NCBI RefSeq assembly: GCF_022614595.1
Contig: NZ_JAJFAU010000006.1
Span: forward strand, 1 to 64,000
Direction: 5' to 3'
DNA from: Streptomyces sp. CNQ085
Lineage (GTDB): Bacteria > Actinomycetota > Actinomycetes > Streptomycetales > Streptomycetaceae
Length of the DNA: 64,000 nucleotides
This document shows positions 8,470-16,143 of this stretch, piece after piece. A program made the translations under genes and the position numbers. Position 1 is the first letter of the stretch. Each line of letters opens with the position of its first letter. The notes beneath the pieces were generated by a model, which saw nothing but the letters and a program-made list of their open reading frames with translations, had not been told where the DNA came from and did no database searches.

Positions 8470-9282
8470 ATGGCGGATATACAGGCCAAAGAATGCTGGG
8501 AGCGCCGGACCCAGGGGCCACTGCTGCTGTTGTCGGTCCTCTTCGCCGTCGCCTATGCCGTACCGATCGTGCGCACGGACCTCGCTCCGTGGGTACGGGA
8601 CGTGTGCAAGGGTGTGGAGTGGGGGGTCTGGGCGGCGTTCGCACTGGACTACGCGGTGCGGCTCCGGCTGGCTCCGCGGCGGTGGGCCTTCGTGCGCAGC
8701 CAGCCCCTCGCGCTGCTGGCCGTACTGCTCCCGCTGCTCCAGCCGCTGCGACTGCTGCGGCTGGTCTCCGCCCTGCTGCTGGTCGGGCAGCGGGCCCGGA
8801 TGGCCTCCCGGGTGCGGGTGACCACCTATGTGGCCGGCTCCTGCCTCGGGTTGCTGGTGTTCGGCTCGCTGGCCGTGCTGGAGGTCGAACGGAACTCCCC
8901 TAACGGCAACATCACGACACTCGGCGACGCGGTGTGGTGGTCCTTCACCACCATGACCACGGTGGGTTACGGCGATCTGGCGCCGACCACCGGCCTGGGC
9001 CGGCTGCTGGCCATCGGGCTGATGCTCTCCGGAATCGCTCTGCTCGGTGTTGTCACCGCCAATATCGCAGCCTGGTTCATCGCCCGGTTCGAGGAGGAGG
9101 ACGCCGCGGAGCGGCAGCAGACCGCGGCGATCGAGGGCCTGACGGCCGAAGTACGCGCTCTGCGGGCGGAGGTCGCGGAGCTGCGGGGCGGGCTCGCGGG
9201 CCCGAGTGGGCCCGGCCACGGAACGGTGACGGACGGAACGGTGACGGACGGGGCGGACCATGTCAGCTCTCCCAGATCTTGA
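8470..9282 (+). CDS. Voltage-gated-like potassium channel
   Basis: This 270-residue protein has several N-terminal transmembrane helices, including an S4-like segment with regularly spaced arginines (PLRLLRLVSALLLVGQRARM). A pore loop follows with the selectivity filter TTVGYGD near residues 164-170, then a last helix and a cytoplasmic coiled coil rich in Ala, Glu and Arg (about 205-250). It should form a tetrameric K+ channel of the Ion_trans_2/KvAP type. ATG 8461 is an in-frame alternative; 8470 is preferred because it fits the leaderless -10 element. The C-terminus contains a 15-bp tandem repeat and overlaps the convergent gene by 20 bp. Confidence 0.9.
   Translation: MADIQAKECWERRTQGPLLLLSVLFAVAYAVPIVRTDLAPWVRDVCKGVEWGVWAAFALDYAVRLRLAPRRWAFVRSQPLALLAVLLPLLQPLRLLRLVSALLLVGQRARMASRVRVTTYVAGSCLGLLVFGSLAVLEVERNSPNGNITTLGDAVWWSFTTMTTVGYGDLAPTTGLGRLLAIGLMLSGIALLGVVTANIAAWFIARFEEEDAAERQQTAAIEGLTAEVRALRAEVAELRGGLAGPSGPGHGTVTDGTVTDGADHVSSPRS
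9220..9249 (+). repeat. 15-bp tandem repeat
   Basis: Two exact copies of a 15-bp unit (9220-9234 and 9235-9249) lie near the end of the K+ channel gene. The unit is a multiple of three, so it only repeats the pentapeptide GTVTD and keeps frame. Confidence 0.85.
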
Positions 9283-9748
9283 CAGCCCGCACCCGATAGT
9301 CCGTCCGCGGCGCCCAGCTGCCCGACGGGTAGGTGTCGAACTCGCCGGTCCCGGCGCACTCCGCGCTCTGGTAGGCCGTGACGGGCCGTCCTGTGCGGTT
9401 GGCCAGCGAGGCGGCGGAAGCGCCCCGTGGCAGCGGCACACAGCTCTCGATGTCGGTGTCCGCCAGTTCGTGGGTGCGGCGCGGCCCCTTGAAGTCCGCG
9501 CGCTCCCACAGGCACAGTTCCCCGGCCGCGCACTCCCCCAGGCGCGGTGCCGGTGCTGCCGCCGACACGGCCGTCTGCGGTGTCAGGAACGTGAGCAGCG
9601 CGGCGACCGCCGCCAGGGCCGTGGACAGCGCGGCCCGGCGGAACCCTTGGTCACGGTGCGTACGGACGCGGTGGGCGCCCGCTGCGCCGTGGATGCGGCG
9701 GGTACGGCGGGTACGGCGGGCGTGATGAGCGCGGTGAATGTGACGCAT
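9263..9748 (-). CDS. Secreted peptidase inhibitor I36-like (beta/gamma-crystallin) protein
   Basis: This 161-residue protein has a long basic N-terminal region, then a signal peptide (AALSTALAAVAALLTFLTP, about 38-56, cleavage near SAA). The mature domain contains ECAAGELCLWERADFKG and later Cys residues in the pattern of the peptidase inhibitor family I36/SMI-like beta-gamma-crystallin fold; disulfides are expected. Start ATG 9748 has GGGGGAGAGG upstream. The first 35 residues are unusually Arg/His-rich for a signal peptide n-region. It overlaps the K+ channel gene tail to tail by 20 bp. Confidence 0.75.
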   Translation of the reverse strand: MRHIHRAHHARRTRRTRRIHGAAGAHRVRTHRDQGFRRAALSTALAAVAALLTFLTPQTAVSAAAPAPRLGECAAGELCLWERADFKGPRRTHELADTDIESCVPLPRGASAASLANRTGRPVTAYQSAECAGTGEFDTYPSGSWAPRTDYRVRAVKIWES

Positions 9749-9852
9749 GTGGGCCTCTCCCCCGTGTGTCGGTCGCTGTGCGATCAGCTTCGGCACGGAC
9801 ATGCCTGCCTGCCAAGAGCGGGCCGACCGTTTCACCGGGACGGGTAACGGGT

Positions 9853-9879
9853 TTGTCCACAGCCGCCCGGTCGTCCACA
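9853..9879 (+). promoter_or_regulatory. Pair of DnaA-box-like sequences
   Basis: TTGTCCACA (9853-9861) matches the Streptomyces DnaA-box consensus exactly, and TCGTCCACA (9871-9879) differs by one base. They lie in direct orientation 18 bp apart in the divergent gap between the I36 protein gene and the DUF4429 gene. No dnaA/dnaN/gyrB genes are nearby, so this is not oriC. A role in transcription control or DnaA titration is possible. Confidence 0.45.
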
Positions 9880-10031
9880 GATCTCCGCCACTCCGTGCAC
9901 ATATCGGGCACGCATCGGGTACTTCGAACTGGGTGACGGAAGGACGGTCGGCGTGACGGTCGCCCACCACCGGGTGGACGAGGCGTGACGTATGCGGCGC
10001 GGCTGGTGAGGAGGACCCGGGCGCCGACGCA

Positions 10032-10037
10032 TACGAT
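10032..10037 (+). promoter_or_regulatory. Leaderless -10 element (TACGAT)
   Basis: TACGAT ends 7 nt before ATG 10045, the same geometry as at 8457-8462. No ribosome-binding site precedes the start. Confidence 0.62.
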
Positions 10038-10044
10038 GACCCGT

Positions 10045-10944
10045 ATGGGTGACGTACTGGCCGGAATTAACTCCTCCTGGGAGTTCGACACCGACTCCGC
10101 GCTCATCCGCTTCGAACGGGGCATCCGCACTCCGAAGCTGTTCCACGTACTCGGTGAGCGGCGCGTCCCCTACGAGGCGCTGAGGTCCGTCGAGCTGGCC
10201 CCCGGCACCAGACGGGGGACGGTCGTGCTGCGCGCCGAGCCTCGCCCGGGCGCCGATCCGCTGGTGGAGGTCGCCGCAGGGCAGCTCAGGGAGACCAGCG
10301 ACCCCTACCGCCTGGTGCTCCCCGCCGAGCAAGAGCCCCTGGCAGCCGCCCGGGTCGGCGAGCTGCTCTCCCTTCTCGGTCCCCGGGCGCAGGAGCCGGC
10401 CGACCGCCACCTGGTCGCCGCTCCCGCCGCTCCGCTGCAGTTCAAGGCGTATGACGGCAAGGTCTCCTTCGACGGCCGGACGGTGTCCTTCCGCTGGTTC
10501 TGGACCGGAGCCTCCTCGGCGAAGTGGAAGGCGGGCGACCAGTCTTTCCCCGTAGGTGAGTTGCAGGGTGTCCGGTGGCGCTCGCCGGAGGTCGTGGGCG
10601 GTCACCTGCGGTTGGTCCGCCGCGGCGAGACGGAGGACCGGGAGCGCCCGGAGGCCGACCAGGACCCGGCCGCCGTCGTCTTCGGCCTGGGCTACGGCCT
10701 CGTGCACGAGTCGCTGCCGCTGGCGGCCTCGGTGCTGGAGGCGGTACGGGCCGCCGGACCCGCCGCGGCTCCGGAGACGGCGGCGGCTCCCGCCCCCCGC
10801 GCGGCGGACCCGGTCACCACGGTCCGGCCCGCTCCCGCCGACATCGCCGACCGCATCCGGCACCTGGGCGAGCTGCACGGGGCCGGGCTGCTCACCGACG
10901 AGGAGTTCAGCACGAAGAAGGCCGAGCTCCTCGCCGAGCTGTGA
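10045..10944 (+). CDS. DUF4429 protein with C-terminal SHOCT domain
   Basis: This 299-residue soluble protein has two DUF4429-like repeats (about residues 1-110, WEFDTDSALIRFERG..., and 130-235, LQFKAYDGKVSFDGRTV...). These resemble PH-like bacterial domains. An Ala/Pro linker follows, then a terminal SHOCT helix pair (IRHLGELHGAGLLTDEEFSTKKAELL), a short oligomerisation module. No function is known for this architecture. Start chosen at ATG 10045 from the leaderless -10 element. It is followed closely by the tail of the broken MerR gene on the other strand. Confidence 0.85.
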   Translation: MGDVLAGINSSWEFDTDSALIRFERGIRTPKLFHVLGERRVPYEALRSVELAPGTRRGTVVLRAEPRPGADPLVEVAAGQLRETSDPYRLVLPAEQEPLAAARVGELLSLLGPRAQEPADRHLVAAPAAPLQFKAYDGKVSFDGRTVSFRWFWTGASSAKWKAGDQSFPVGELQGVRWRSPEVVGGHLRLVRRGETEDRERPEADQDPAAVVFGLGYGLVHESLPLAASVLEAVRAAGPAAAPETAAAPAPRAADPVTTVRPAPADIADRIRHLGELHGAGLLTDEEFSTKKAELLAEL

Positions 10945-11011
10945 TCCCCGCCGCGGCGATCCGCACGGCCCACCCGGCCCGTTCGGTCCTCTCGCGGCCC
11001 ATCCGGTTCCT

Positions 11012-11509
11012 TCAGGATCTCTCCGGCGCCCGCCGTGCGTCCGCATAGAAATCGATCTTGAAGTCGAGGACCGCCGGTGTGCTCCACAGCTCCTCGATCC
11101 GGCGCCCGACGTCCTCGCGGGTCGCGCGCAGCGGTTACAGCCGCTCCTCGAAGGTGTGGTCCCCCGCGCGCACCAGTTCCGCGTAGCGCACCATGTCCGC
11201 CACCGGCATTCCCGTCAGGCGCGGCTTGCCGACGAGGGCCGGCCAGTCCAGGCCGCGGTTGGTGAAGCGGCGCTGCCCGGTGTGCGAGCGGTCGATGGGC
11301 GGCATCAGCCCGATCCGCTCGTACCAGCGCAGCGTGTGGGTGCTCAGGCCGGTGATCGCGGCGACCTCGCCGATCGTGTAGCGGTCCCGCCCGTCCGGCC
11401 GCGGACGGGACGCTTCGGCCGCCGCGCACACGTCCTTCCGCGGTTCCCCGGCCTCCCCACCGGCGTCCGTGTCCGTCCCTATCCGTCCCTGTGTCCGCGT
11501 CATGGTCAT
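11012..11509 (-). pseudogene. MerR-family regulator interrupted by an in-frame TAA
   Basis: The N-terminal winged HTH is intact (YTIGEVAAITGLSTHTLRWYERIGL), followed by the usual dimerisation start and ELVRAGDHTFEERL. TAA at 11135-11137 then stops translation. Beyond it the same frame continues with exactly the expected coiled coil (RATREDV...IEEL...VLDFKIDFY) to TGA at 11012-11014. The full gene would encode 165 residues; the stop removes the last 41 positions. A single C-to-T change of CAA would explain it. ATG 11503 is an alternative start. Divergent from the serine hydrolase gene, its likely former target. The truncated 124-residue product may be unable to dimerise. Confidence 0.85.
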
Positions 11510-11596
11510 GGGTGAACGCCACGGAGTTCGAGTGCGCTCCGGGCAAGCGGACGGCAGGAGCGAAATCCCGCCGCCCCGGCCCGCCGTACCCCACGT

Positions 11597-11602
11597 TAGG
11601 CT
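11597..11602 (+). promoter_or_regulatory. Leaderless -10 element (TAGGCT)
   Basis: TAGGCT ends 7 nt before ATG 11610. The 100-bp gap to the MerR start would also hold the MerR operator; I see no clear long-spacer dyad in it. Confidence 0.58.
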
Positions 11603-11609
11603 CAGGGGC

Positions 11610-12428
11610 ATGGACAGCCTGCGCACGATCGAGAACTGGCCGGTCACGACGGCGGCGGCCGCCGTCGTGCGCGCCGACGGCACGGTGGCCGGAACGCACG
11701 GCCCCGCCGATCACCGCTTCGCGCTCGCCTCGGTCACCAAGCCGCTGGCGGCGTACGCGGCGCTGATCGCCGTCGAGGAGGGCGCGATCGAGCTGGACGA
11801 GCCAGCCGGTCCCGAGGGCTCGACGGTGCGGCACCTGCTCGCCCACACCTCCGGCCTGGCCTTCGACGAGCACCGCACGACGGCCGCCGCGGGCGCCCGC
11901 CGGATCTACTCCAACACCGGCTTCGAGGTGCTCGGCGACCACATAACCAGGGCCACCGGCATCGCCTTCCCCGAGTATCTGCGCCAGGCCGTCCTCGTCC
12001 CCCTGGGCATGGCGGCCACCGATCTGCCGGGCTCCCCGGCCAAGGACGGCGTCTCCACCCTGGCCGACCTGGTCCGCTTCGCCGCCGAGATCCAGGCCCC
12101 GCGCCTGCTGGATCCGCGCACCGTCGCCGAGGCCACGTCCCCGGTCTTCCCCGGTCTCCCCGGCGTCCTGCCCGGCTACGGCAACCAGAAGCCCAACGAC
12201 TGGGGCCTGGGCTTCGAGATCCGCGACGGCAAGTCCCCGCACTGGACCGGCGCCTCCTCCTCACCGCGCACTTTCGGCCACTTCGGGCAGGCCGGTACGT
12301 TCCTGTGGGTGGACCCGGAGGCGGGCGCCGCCTGTGTGGCCCTGGCGGACCGGGCGTTCGGCCCCTGGGCGATCGAGGCGTGGCCGCCGTTCACCGACGC
12401 GGTGCTGGCCGAGCTGCGCGGGAACTGA
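11610..12428 (+). CDS. Beta-lactamase-family serine hydrolase
   Basis: This 272-residue protein has the penicilloyl-serine transferase fold: nucleophile SVTK (Ser41, Lys44), second motif YSN (Tyr100-Asn102), and a final HFGQAG-type motif near 227 in place of KTG. LLAHTSGL is typical of class C/esterase EstB-like members. No signal peptide is seen, so it is probably a cytoplasmic esterase or peptidase rather than a beta-lactamase. Divergent from the broken MerR gene. A GC-rich hairpin follows it. Confidence 0.9.
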   Translation: MDSLRTIENWPVTTAAAAVVRADGTVAGTHGPADHRFALASVTKPLAAYAALIAVEEGAIELDEPAGPEGSTVRHLLAHTSGLAFDEHRTTAAAGARRIYSNTGFEVLGDHITRATGIAFPEYLRQAVLVPLGMAATDLPGSPAKDGVSTLADLVRFAAEIQAPRLLDPRTVAEATSPVFPGLPGVLPGYGNQKPNDWGLGFEIRDGKSPHWTGASSSPRTFGHFGQAGTFLWVDPEAGAACVALADRAFGPWAIEAWPPFTDAVLAELRGN

Positions 12429-12435
12429 GGCCGGC

Positions 12436-12462
12436 GCCGCCCGACCGCCGCGGACGGGCGGC
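12436..12462. terminator. Candidate terminator between convergent genes
   Basis: GCCGCCCG (12436-12443) pairs with CGGGCGGC (12455-12462) around an 11-nt loop just after the serine hydrolase stop. The rest of the 180-bp gap up to the pirin stop at 12611 shows nothing recognisable. Confidence 0.5.
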
Positions 12463-12610
12463 CCGGAGCGAGGCCGGACTCGACGGCACCGCCCAGACCC
12501 GCACCCGGAGCGGGCGGTGGACGCGGTGGCAGGACCCCCGCCTCGCCGGCGTACGGGCGCTGGAGACCGAAGAGGGCCGGGACAGCGGTGGCGGCCCGGG
12601 CCCGGCCGCC

Positions 12611-13285
12611 TCAGCCGTAGGACGGCTCGGAGTGCATCTCCCAGATCAGCGCCTCGGCCCCGGCATCGCTCCCGGACGCCTCCAGCCCCCGCGCGCCCGT
12701 GATCCGCGCCGCGTCACCCGCTTCCAGCGGCTCACCGTCCAGACGCAGCCCGCCGCGCACCACGTGCACGTACACCCACGGCGCGTCCGGCACCGCGGTA
12801 CGCTCCCCCGCACCCAGCCGCCGCACGTGCAGCACCGCGTCGGCACGGGCCGGGGCGTAGGGGGTGCCGTCGGCTATGCCGCGTACGACCTCGTACTCCG
12901 CCTCGCCCCCGAACACTCCCGGCACCAGCCACATCTGCACGAACCGCAGCGGCTCGGCGCCCGCGTTGCGCTCCACGTGCCGGATGCCGCGGCCGGCGCT
13001 CAGCCGCTGCACGTCCCCGGGCCGCACGGTCACACGGCGGCCGGCCGAGTCCTCGTGGGTCAGCTCGCCCTCGACCACCCACGAGACGATCTCCACGTCC
13101 GCGTGCGGGTGCTCGGCGAAGCCCGCGCCCGGCGCGAGCCGTTCCTCGTTGCAGGCGACCAGCAGTCCGAAGCGCGTGTTGGACGGGTCGTAGAAGCCGG
13201 AGAAGGAGAAGGAGTGCCGTGTATCGATGCCGGCGGCCGGGTCCCCGCCCCGATAACGGTCCGCATCGCGCCATATGTGCAGCAT
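12611..13285 (-). CDS. Pirin family protein (YhaK/YhhW-like)
   Basis: This 224-residue bicupin has the pirin signature SFSFSGFYDPSN near residue 25 and metal-binding histidines in EHPHADVEIVSWVVEGELTHED, where His, His, Glu and His coordinate Fe or another metal. Members oxidise flavonoids (quercetinase) or act as regulators; which applies here is open. The C-terminal cupin is shorter. Start ATG 13285 is preceded by GGAGGA directly abutting it, too close for a normal ribosome-binding site, but by TACCGT 6 nt upstream, fitting leaderless expression. Confidence 0.9.
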   Translation of the reverse strand: MLHIWRDADRYRGGDPAAGIDTRHSFSFSGFYDPSNTRFGLLVACNEERLAPGAGFAEHPHADVEIVSWVVEGELTHEDSAGRRVTVRPGDVQRLSAGRGIRHVERNAGAEPLRFVQMWLVPGVFGGEAEYEVVRGIADGTPYAPARADAVLHVRRLGAGERTAVPDAPWVYVHVVRGGLRLDGEPLEAGDAARITGARGLEASGSDAGAEALIWEMHSEPSYG

Positions 13286-13291
13286 TCCTCC

Positions 13292-13297
13292 ACGGTA
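13292..13297 (-). promoter_or_regulatory. Leaderless -10 element of the pirin gene (TACCGT)
   Basis: On the minus strand TACCGT ends 6 nt before ATG 13285. The same TANNNT geometry is seen before several other genes in the window. Confidence 0.55.
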
Positions 13298-13337
13298 CGC
13301 GGACGGTCCGACATCCCACACGACGGGCCGTAGGCCC

Positions 13338-13394
13338 TCACGCCTCCCGGCGGAACAGGGCCGTCCAGAGGAAGGGCTCGCCGAAGCGGGTATG
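13338..13394 (-). pseudogene. C-terminal stub of a methyltransferase-like protein
   Basis: The minus strand encodes RFGEPFLWTALFRREA and a stop, which resembles the C-terminal strand-loop of class I SAM-dependent methyltransferases. Immediately upstream on that strand the frame passes into sequence that on the plus strand is coding for an MFS transporter, so only the last 15-20 codons remain. Identification rests on a short stretch. Confidence 0.4.
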
Positions 13395-14232
13395 GCGGTG
13401 GCCGTGGTGATGCTGGCGATGCACCGCACCGGCAGCGCCGCCCAGGGCGCGTTCGTGCTCACCGCCTGGATGGCGCCGCACGTACTGGTCGCGCCGTTGA
13501 CGGGGGCGCTGGCCGAACGGGCCCGCAGCCCACGGCTGTTCTACCCGGGTGCGCTGGGCGGCATGGCGGCCGGCATCGCGGTGCTGGCGGCGATCACCGG
13601 ACGCGCTCCCCTGCCCGTGGTACTGGCCGTCGCCGCCCTCGGCGGCGGTTGCGGTCCGGTGGCCACCGGCGGGCTGTCCGGCCTGGTGGCCCGTCTGGTG
13701 CCCGAAGGTGCTGACCGCGACCGCGCGTACGCCCTGGACGCGGCCACCTACAACGCCGTTTCGGTGGCCGGTCCCGCCCTGGTGAGCGTGATCGCCGCGC
13801 TGGCCTCGCCCGCCCCGGCCGTGTTGCTGCTGGCCGTTTCGGCGGCGGGTGCGGCCGCCACCGCGGCGGTGCTGCCGTACGGGCGGGCGAATCCGGGCGA
13901 AGGCGGGGACGGGACCGCGCCGCCCGGCCCGGAGTCCCGCAGGGGGCTGCGGGCCGGTCTCGGGGCGGGCCTGACAGCTGCGTGGCGCGTGCGGGAGCTG
14001 CGGGCGGCCACCGCCGCCACCTCCCTGGCCTTCGTCGGCGTCGGCGGCCTGCGGTTCGGCACTCGCCGGGGCCATGGCCGGGCTGCCACCGCACCTGTTG
14101 CTACTGGGGATCGCGGCCCTCCAGCTCGCCGCCGCCGGACTCCACCGCCTCCTGAGTTCCCGTCCGCGCCCGGCCGGGAAGCCGGCCACCCGGGCCGGTG
14201 TTCCGGCCCGCGGGCAGCGAACCTCCGGCTGA
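13391..14232 (+). pseudogene. MFS transporter remnant, 5'-truncated with internal deletion
   Basis: From about 13391 the plus strand encodes hydrophobic helices typical of the N-terminal half of a major facilitator (AVAVVMLAMHRTGSAAQGAFVL, LTGALAERARSPR, then four more helices). The first helix and start codon are missing. Near 14045, after TSLAFVGVGGL, the family resemblance jumps to another frame with a last helix (LLLLGIAALQLAAAGLHRLL) ending at TGA 14230-14232. Roughly 100 residues of the second half are gone. The gene is therefore cut at its head and deleted or shifted internally. The frame formally stays open into fasR, but that is a GC artefact. Confidence 0.75.
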
Positions 14233-14252
14233 AGCCTCCGCGCCGGGGGCGT

Positions 14253-14810
14253 TCAGCCGTACGCGGGGAGGACGGAAGTGTCCACCGTCCAGTCGCCCAC
14301 CCGCACCGTCTCGCCGAAGGCGAACTCCGTGGAAGTGCCGTAGCGCGGGCCTTCCGGGGTGCGGTGGATGCCGGGGTGGAGCGCCCCCGTGCCCTTGCGG
14401 GGGTCGGGCAACAGGTAGCAGGGGATACCCGTCGCCGGGTAGTCGCGGGTCTTCCCCTCGTGGTCGTTCTCCGGGTTGGTCCGCGAGACGACCTCGACCA
14501 CGACATCGCGGGGGTGGACGGCCTCGCCCGTCTCCGGACAGCTCTCGGGGAAGACCATCACGTCCGGCCGCCGCCCGACTCCCACAGCGGGATCCTCCGG
14601 GCCGGCGCCGCCGTGGGCGATGAGATCCACCCCCTGTCGCTCGATCCGGGCGTCGGGCTGCCTGCCCACCCGGCGGACGATCAGTTCGTGCTGACTGCCC
14701 GGGGACATCACCATGACGATCTCTTCGCCGTTGATCTCGACGGCCCGGACCTCCCCGGGGATGTGCCTGCGCAAGCCGTCCGTTGTACGGATCCGACACC
14801 CGCCACCCAT
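14253..14810 (-). CDS. Uma2 family (DUF820) putative restriction endonuclease fold
   Basis: This 185-residue protein has the PD-(D/E)xK-type core of Uma2: RPDVMVFPES with the catalytic-type Asp near residue 100, then VVVEVVSRTNPENDHEGKTRDYPATGIPCYLLPDP with the Glu and Lys positions. Uma2 proteins are very abundant in Streptomyces and cyanobacteria; their role is unproven. The N-terminus is shorter than usual. ATG 14810 is the likeliest start, though no good ribosome-binding site is visible; upstream in-frame ATGs exist. Divergent from fasR with only 30 bp between starts, an unusually tight insertion into the fas locus. Confidence 0.8.
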   Translation of the reverse strand: MGGGCRIRTTDGLRRHIPGEVRAVEINGEEIVMVMSPGSQHELIVRRVGRQPDARIERQGVDLIAHGGAGPEDPAVGVGRRPDVMVFPESCPETGEAVHPRDVVVEVVSRTNPENDHEGKTRDYPATGIPCYLLPDPRKGTGALHPGIHRTPEGPRYGTSTEFAFGETVRVGDWTVDTSVLPAYG

Positions 14811-14840
14811 ATGGCCGTACCAATAGGGCAGTCTTGTCCC

Positions 14841-16043
14841 GTGCCAGAACCCACTCAGACACCAGCACCCGACAAGCAGCGCCCCCACCCGCACCCCGCG
14901 ACGCTACGGCGGCTGGAGCAGTCCTCCGGCAAGCTGGCCGCCGCGGCCCTCACCCGCATGGGGGAGCAACTGCCCTGGTACCGGGCGATGCCGCCGGAGA
15001 ACCGGTCGTGGATCGGACTGGTGGCGCAGGCGGGCATCGCGGCGTTCACCGAGTGGTTCCGGCACCCGGAGACGCCCCAGGCGATCAGCACCGACGTGTT
15101 CGGCACCGCGCCGCGCGAGCTGACGCGGGCGATCACGCTGCGGCAGACCGTGGAGATGGTCCGCACCACCATCGAGGTCGTGGAGGCGACGATCGACGAG
15201 GTCGCGGCGCCCGGCGACGAGAGCGTGCTGCGCGAGGCGCTGCTGGTCTACGCCCGCGAGATAGCGTTCGCCACCGCCCAGGTGTACGCGCAGGCCGCCG
15301 AGGCGCGTGGTGCGTGGGACGCGCGGCTGGAGTCGCTGGTGGTCAACGCCGTGCTCTCCGGCGAGGCCGACGAGGGTGCCGTCTCCCGCGCCGCGGCGCT
15401 GGGCTGGAGTTCTCCCGAGCATGTGACGGTCGTGCTGGGCACCGCGCCCGACGGCGACAGCGAGTTGACGGTGGAGGCGATCCGGCGCGCCTCCCGGCAC
15501 GCCAAACTCCAGGTGCTGACCGGGGTGCTGGGCGACCGGCTGGTGGTCGTCGCCGGCGGCTCGGACGACCCGCTGCACGTCGCCAAGTCGTTGATCGGCC
15601 CGTTCGCCGCGGGCCCGGTGGTGGCCGGTCCCGTGGTGGGCGACCTGCTGTCGGCGACGCGTTCGGCGCGGGCCGCCGCCGCCGGGCTGAAGGCGTGCGC
15701 CGCGTGGCCGGACGCACCGCGCCCGGTGCTCGCGGATGATCTGCTGCCCGAGCGCGCGATGGCCGCTGATCCCACCGCGCGGGCGCTGCTGGTGGAGGAG
15801 GTCTACAGACCGCTCCAGGAGGCAGGGGCCGCTCTCCTGGAGACCTTGAGTGTTTATCTGGAGCAGGCGAGCAGTCTGGAGGGGGCCGCGCGGATGCTGT
15901 TCGTGCACCCCAACACCGTCCGCTACCGGCTGCGACGTGTGACAGATGTCACTGGATGGTCTCCCTCGGACGTCCGTTCGGCGTTCACGCTGCGCGTCGC
16001 GCTGATCCTGGGTCGTCTGGCGGACGGGGGCGGGCAGATATAG
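14841..16043 (+). CDS. fasR: Fatty acid synthase operon activator FasR (PucR-type)
   Basis: This 400-residue regulator sits directly upstream of fabD, as FasR does in Streptomyces, where it activates the fabD-fabH-acpP-fabF operon. The N-terminal domain carries WYRAMPPENRSWIGLVAQAGI, characteristic of this orthologue. The C-terminal PucR-type HTH contains ARMLFVHPNTVRYRLRRV and WSPSDVRSAFTLRVAL. Start GTG 14841 (PEPTQTPAPDKQ...) matches the expected N-terminus. The frame is open far upstream, through the MFS remnant, but that part is not FasR. The 100-bp gap to fabD should contain the FasR-controlled promoter. Confidence 0.93.
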   Translation: MPEPTQTPAPDKQRPHPHPATLRRLEQSSGKLAAAALTRMGEQLPWYRAMPPENRSWIGLVAQAGIAAFTEWFRHPETPQAISTDVFGTAPRELTRAITLRQTVEMVRTTIEVVEATIDEVAAPGDESVLREALLVYAREIAFATAQVYAQAAEARGAWDARLESLVVNAVLSGEADEGAVSRAAALGWSSPEHVTVVLGTAPDGDSELTVEAIRRASRHAKLQVLTGVLGDRLVVVAGGSDDPLHVAKSLIGPFAAGPVVAGPVVGDLLSATRSARAAAAGLKACAAWPDAPRPVLADDLLPERAMAADPTARALLVEEVYRPLQEAGAALLETLSVYLEQASSLEGAARMLFVHPNTVRYRLRRVTDVTGWSPSDVRSAFTLRVALILGRLADGGGQI

Positions 16044-16095
16044 TCATGCCCATCGGTTTTGTCGGCCTCCCACAATTCACCTGACCGTTCTTCGT

Positions 16096-16111
16096 GCCGG
16101 TCCCCACCGGC
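16096..16111 (+). promoter_or_regulatory. Inverted repeat in the fabD promoter region
   Basis: GCCGGT-CCCC-ACCGGC is a perfect 6-bp-arm dyad about 32 bp before the fabD start, within the 100-bp fasR-fabD gap. It could be an operator or a leader hairpin. FasR binding is inferred only from position. Confidence 0.4.
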
Positions 16112-16143
16112 GAGGACCTTCGTCGACAAGAGAGAGTGTGAGA

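Noticed and set aside
9220-9249. Tandem repeat as the start of a CRISPR or VNTR array
   Set aside because: Only two 15-bp copies without spacers, inside a coding sequence. No CRISPR-like repeat-spacer pattern was seen anywhere in the window.
9853-9879. DnaA-box pair as a replication origin
   Set aside because: Only two boxes are present and no dnaA, dnaN or gyrB lies nearby; Streptomyces oriC has many boxes between dnaA and dnaN.
13275-16043. A single 922-codon open frame covering an MFS part and FasR
   Set aside because: It is an in-frame coincidence of the MFS remnant, the antisense strand of the Uma2 gene, and fasR. FasR has its own GTG start at 14841 and expected N-terminus.
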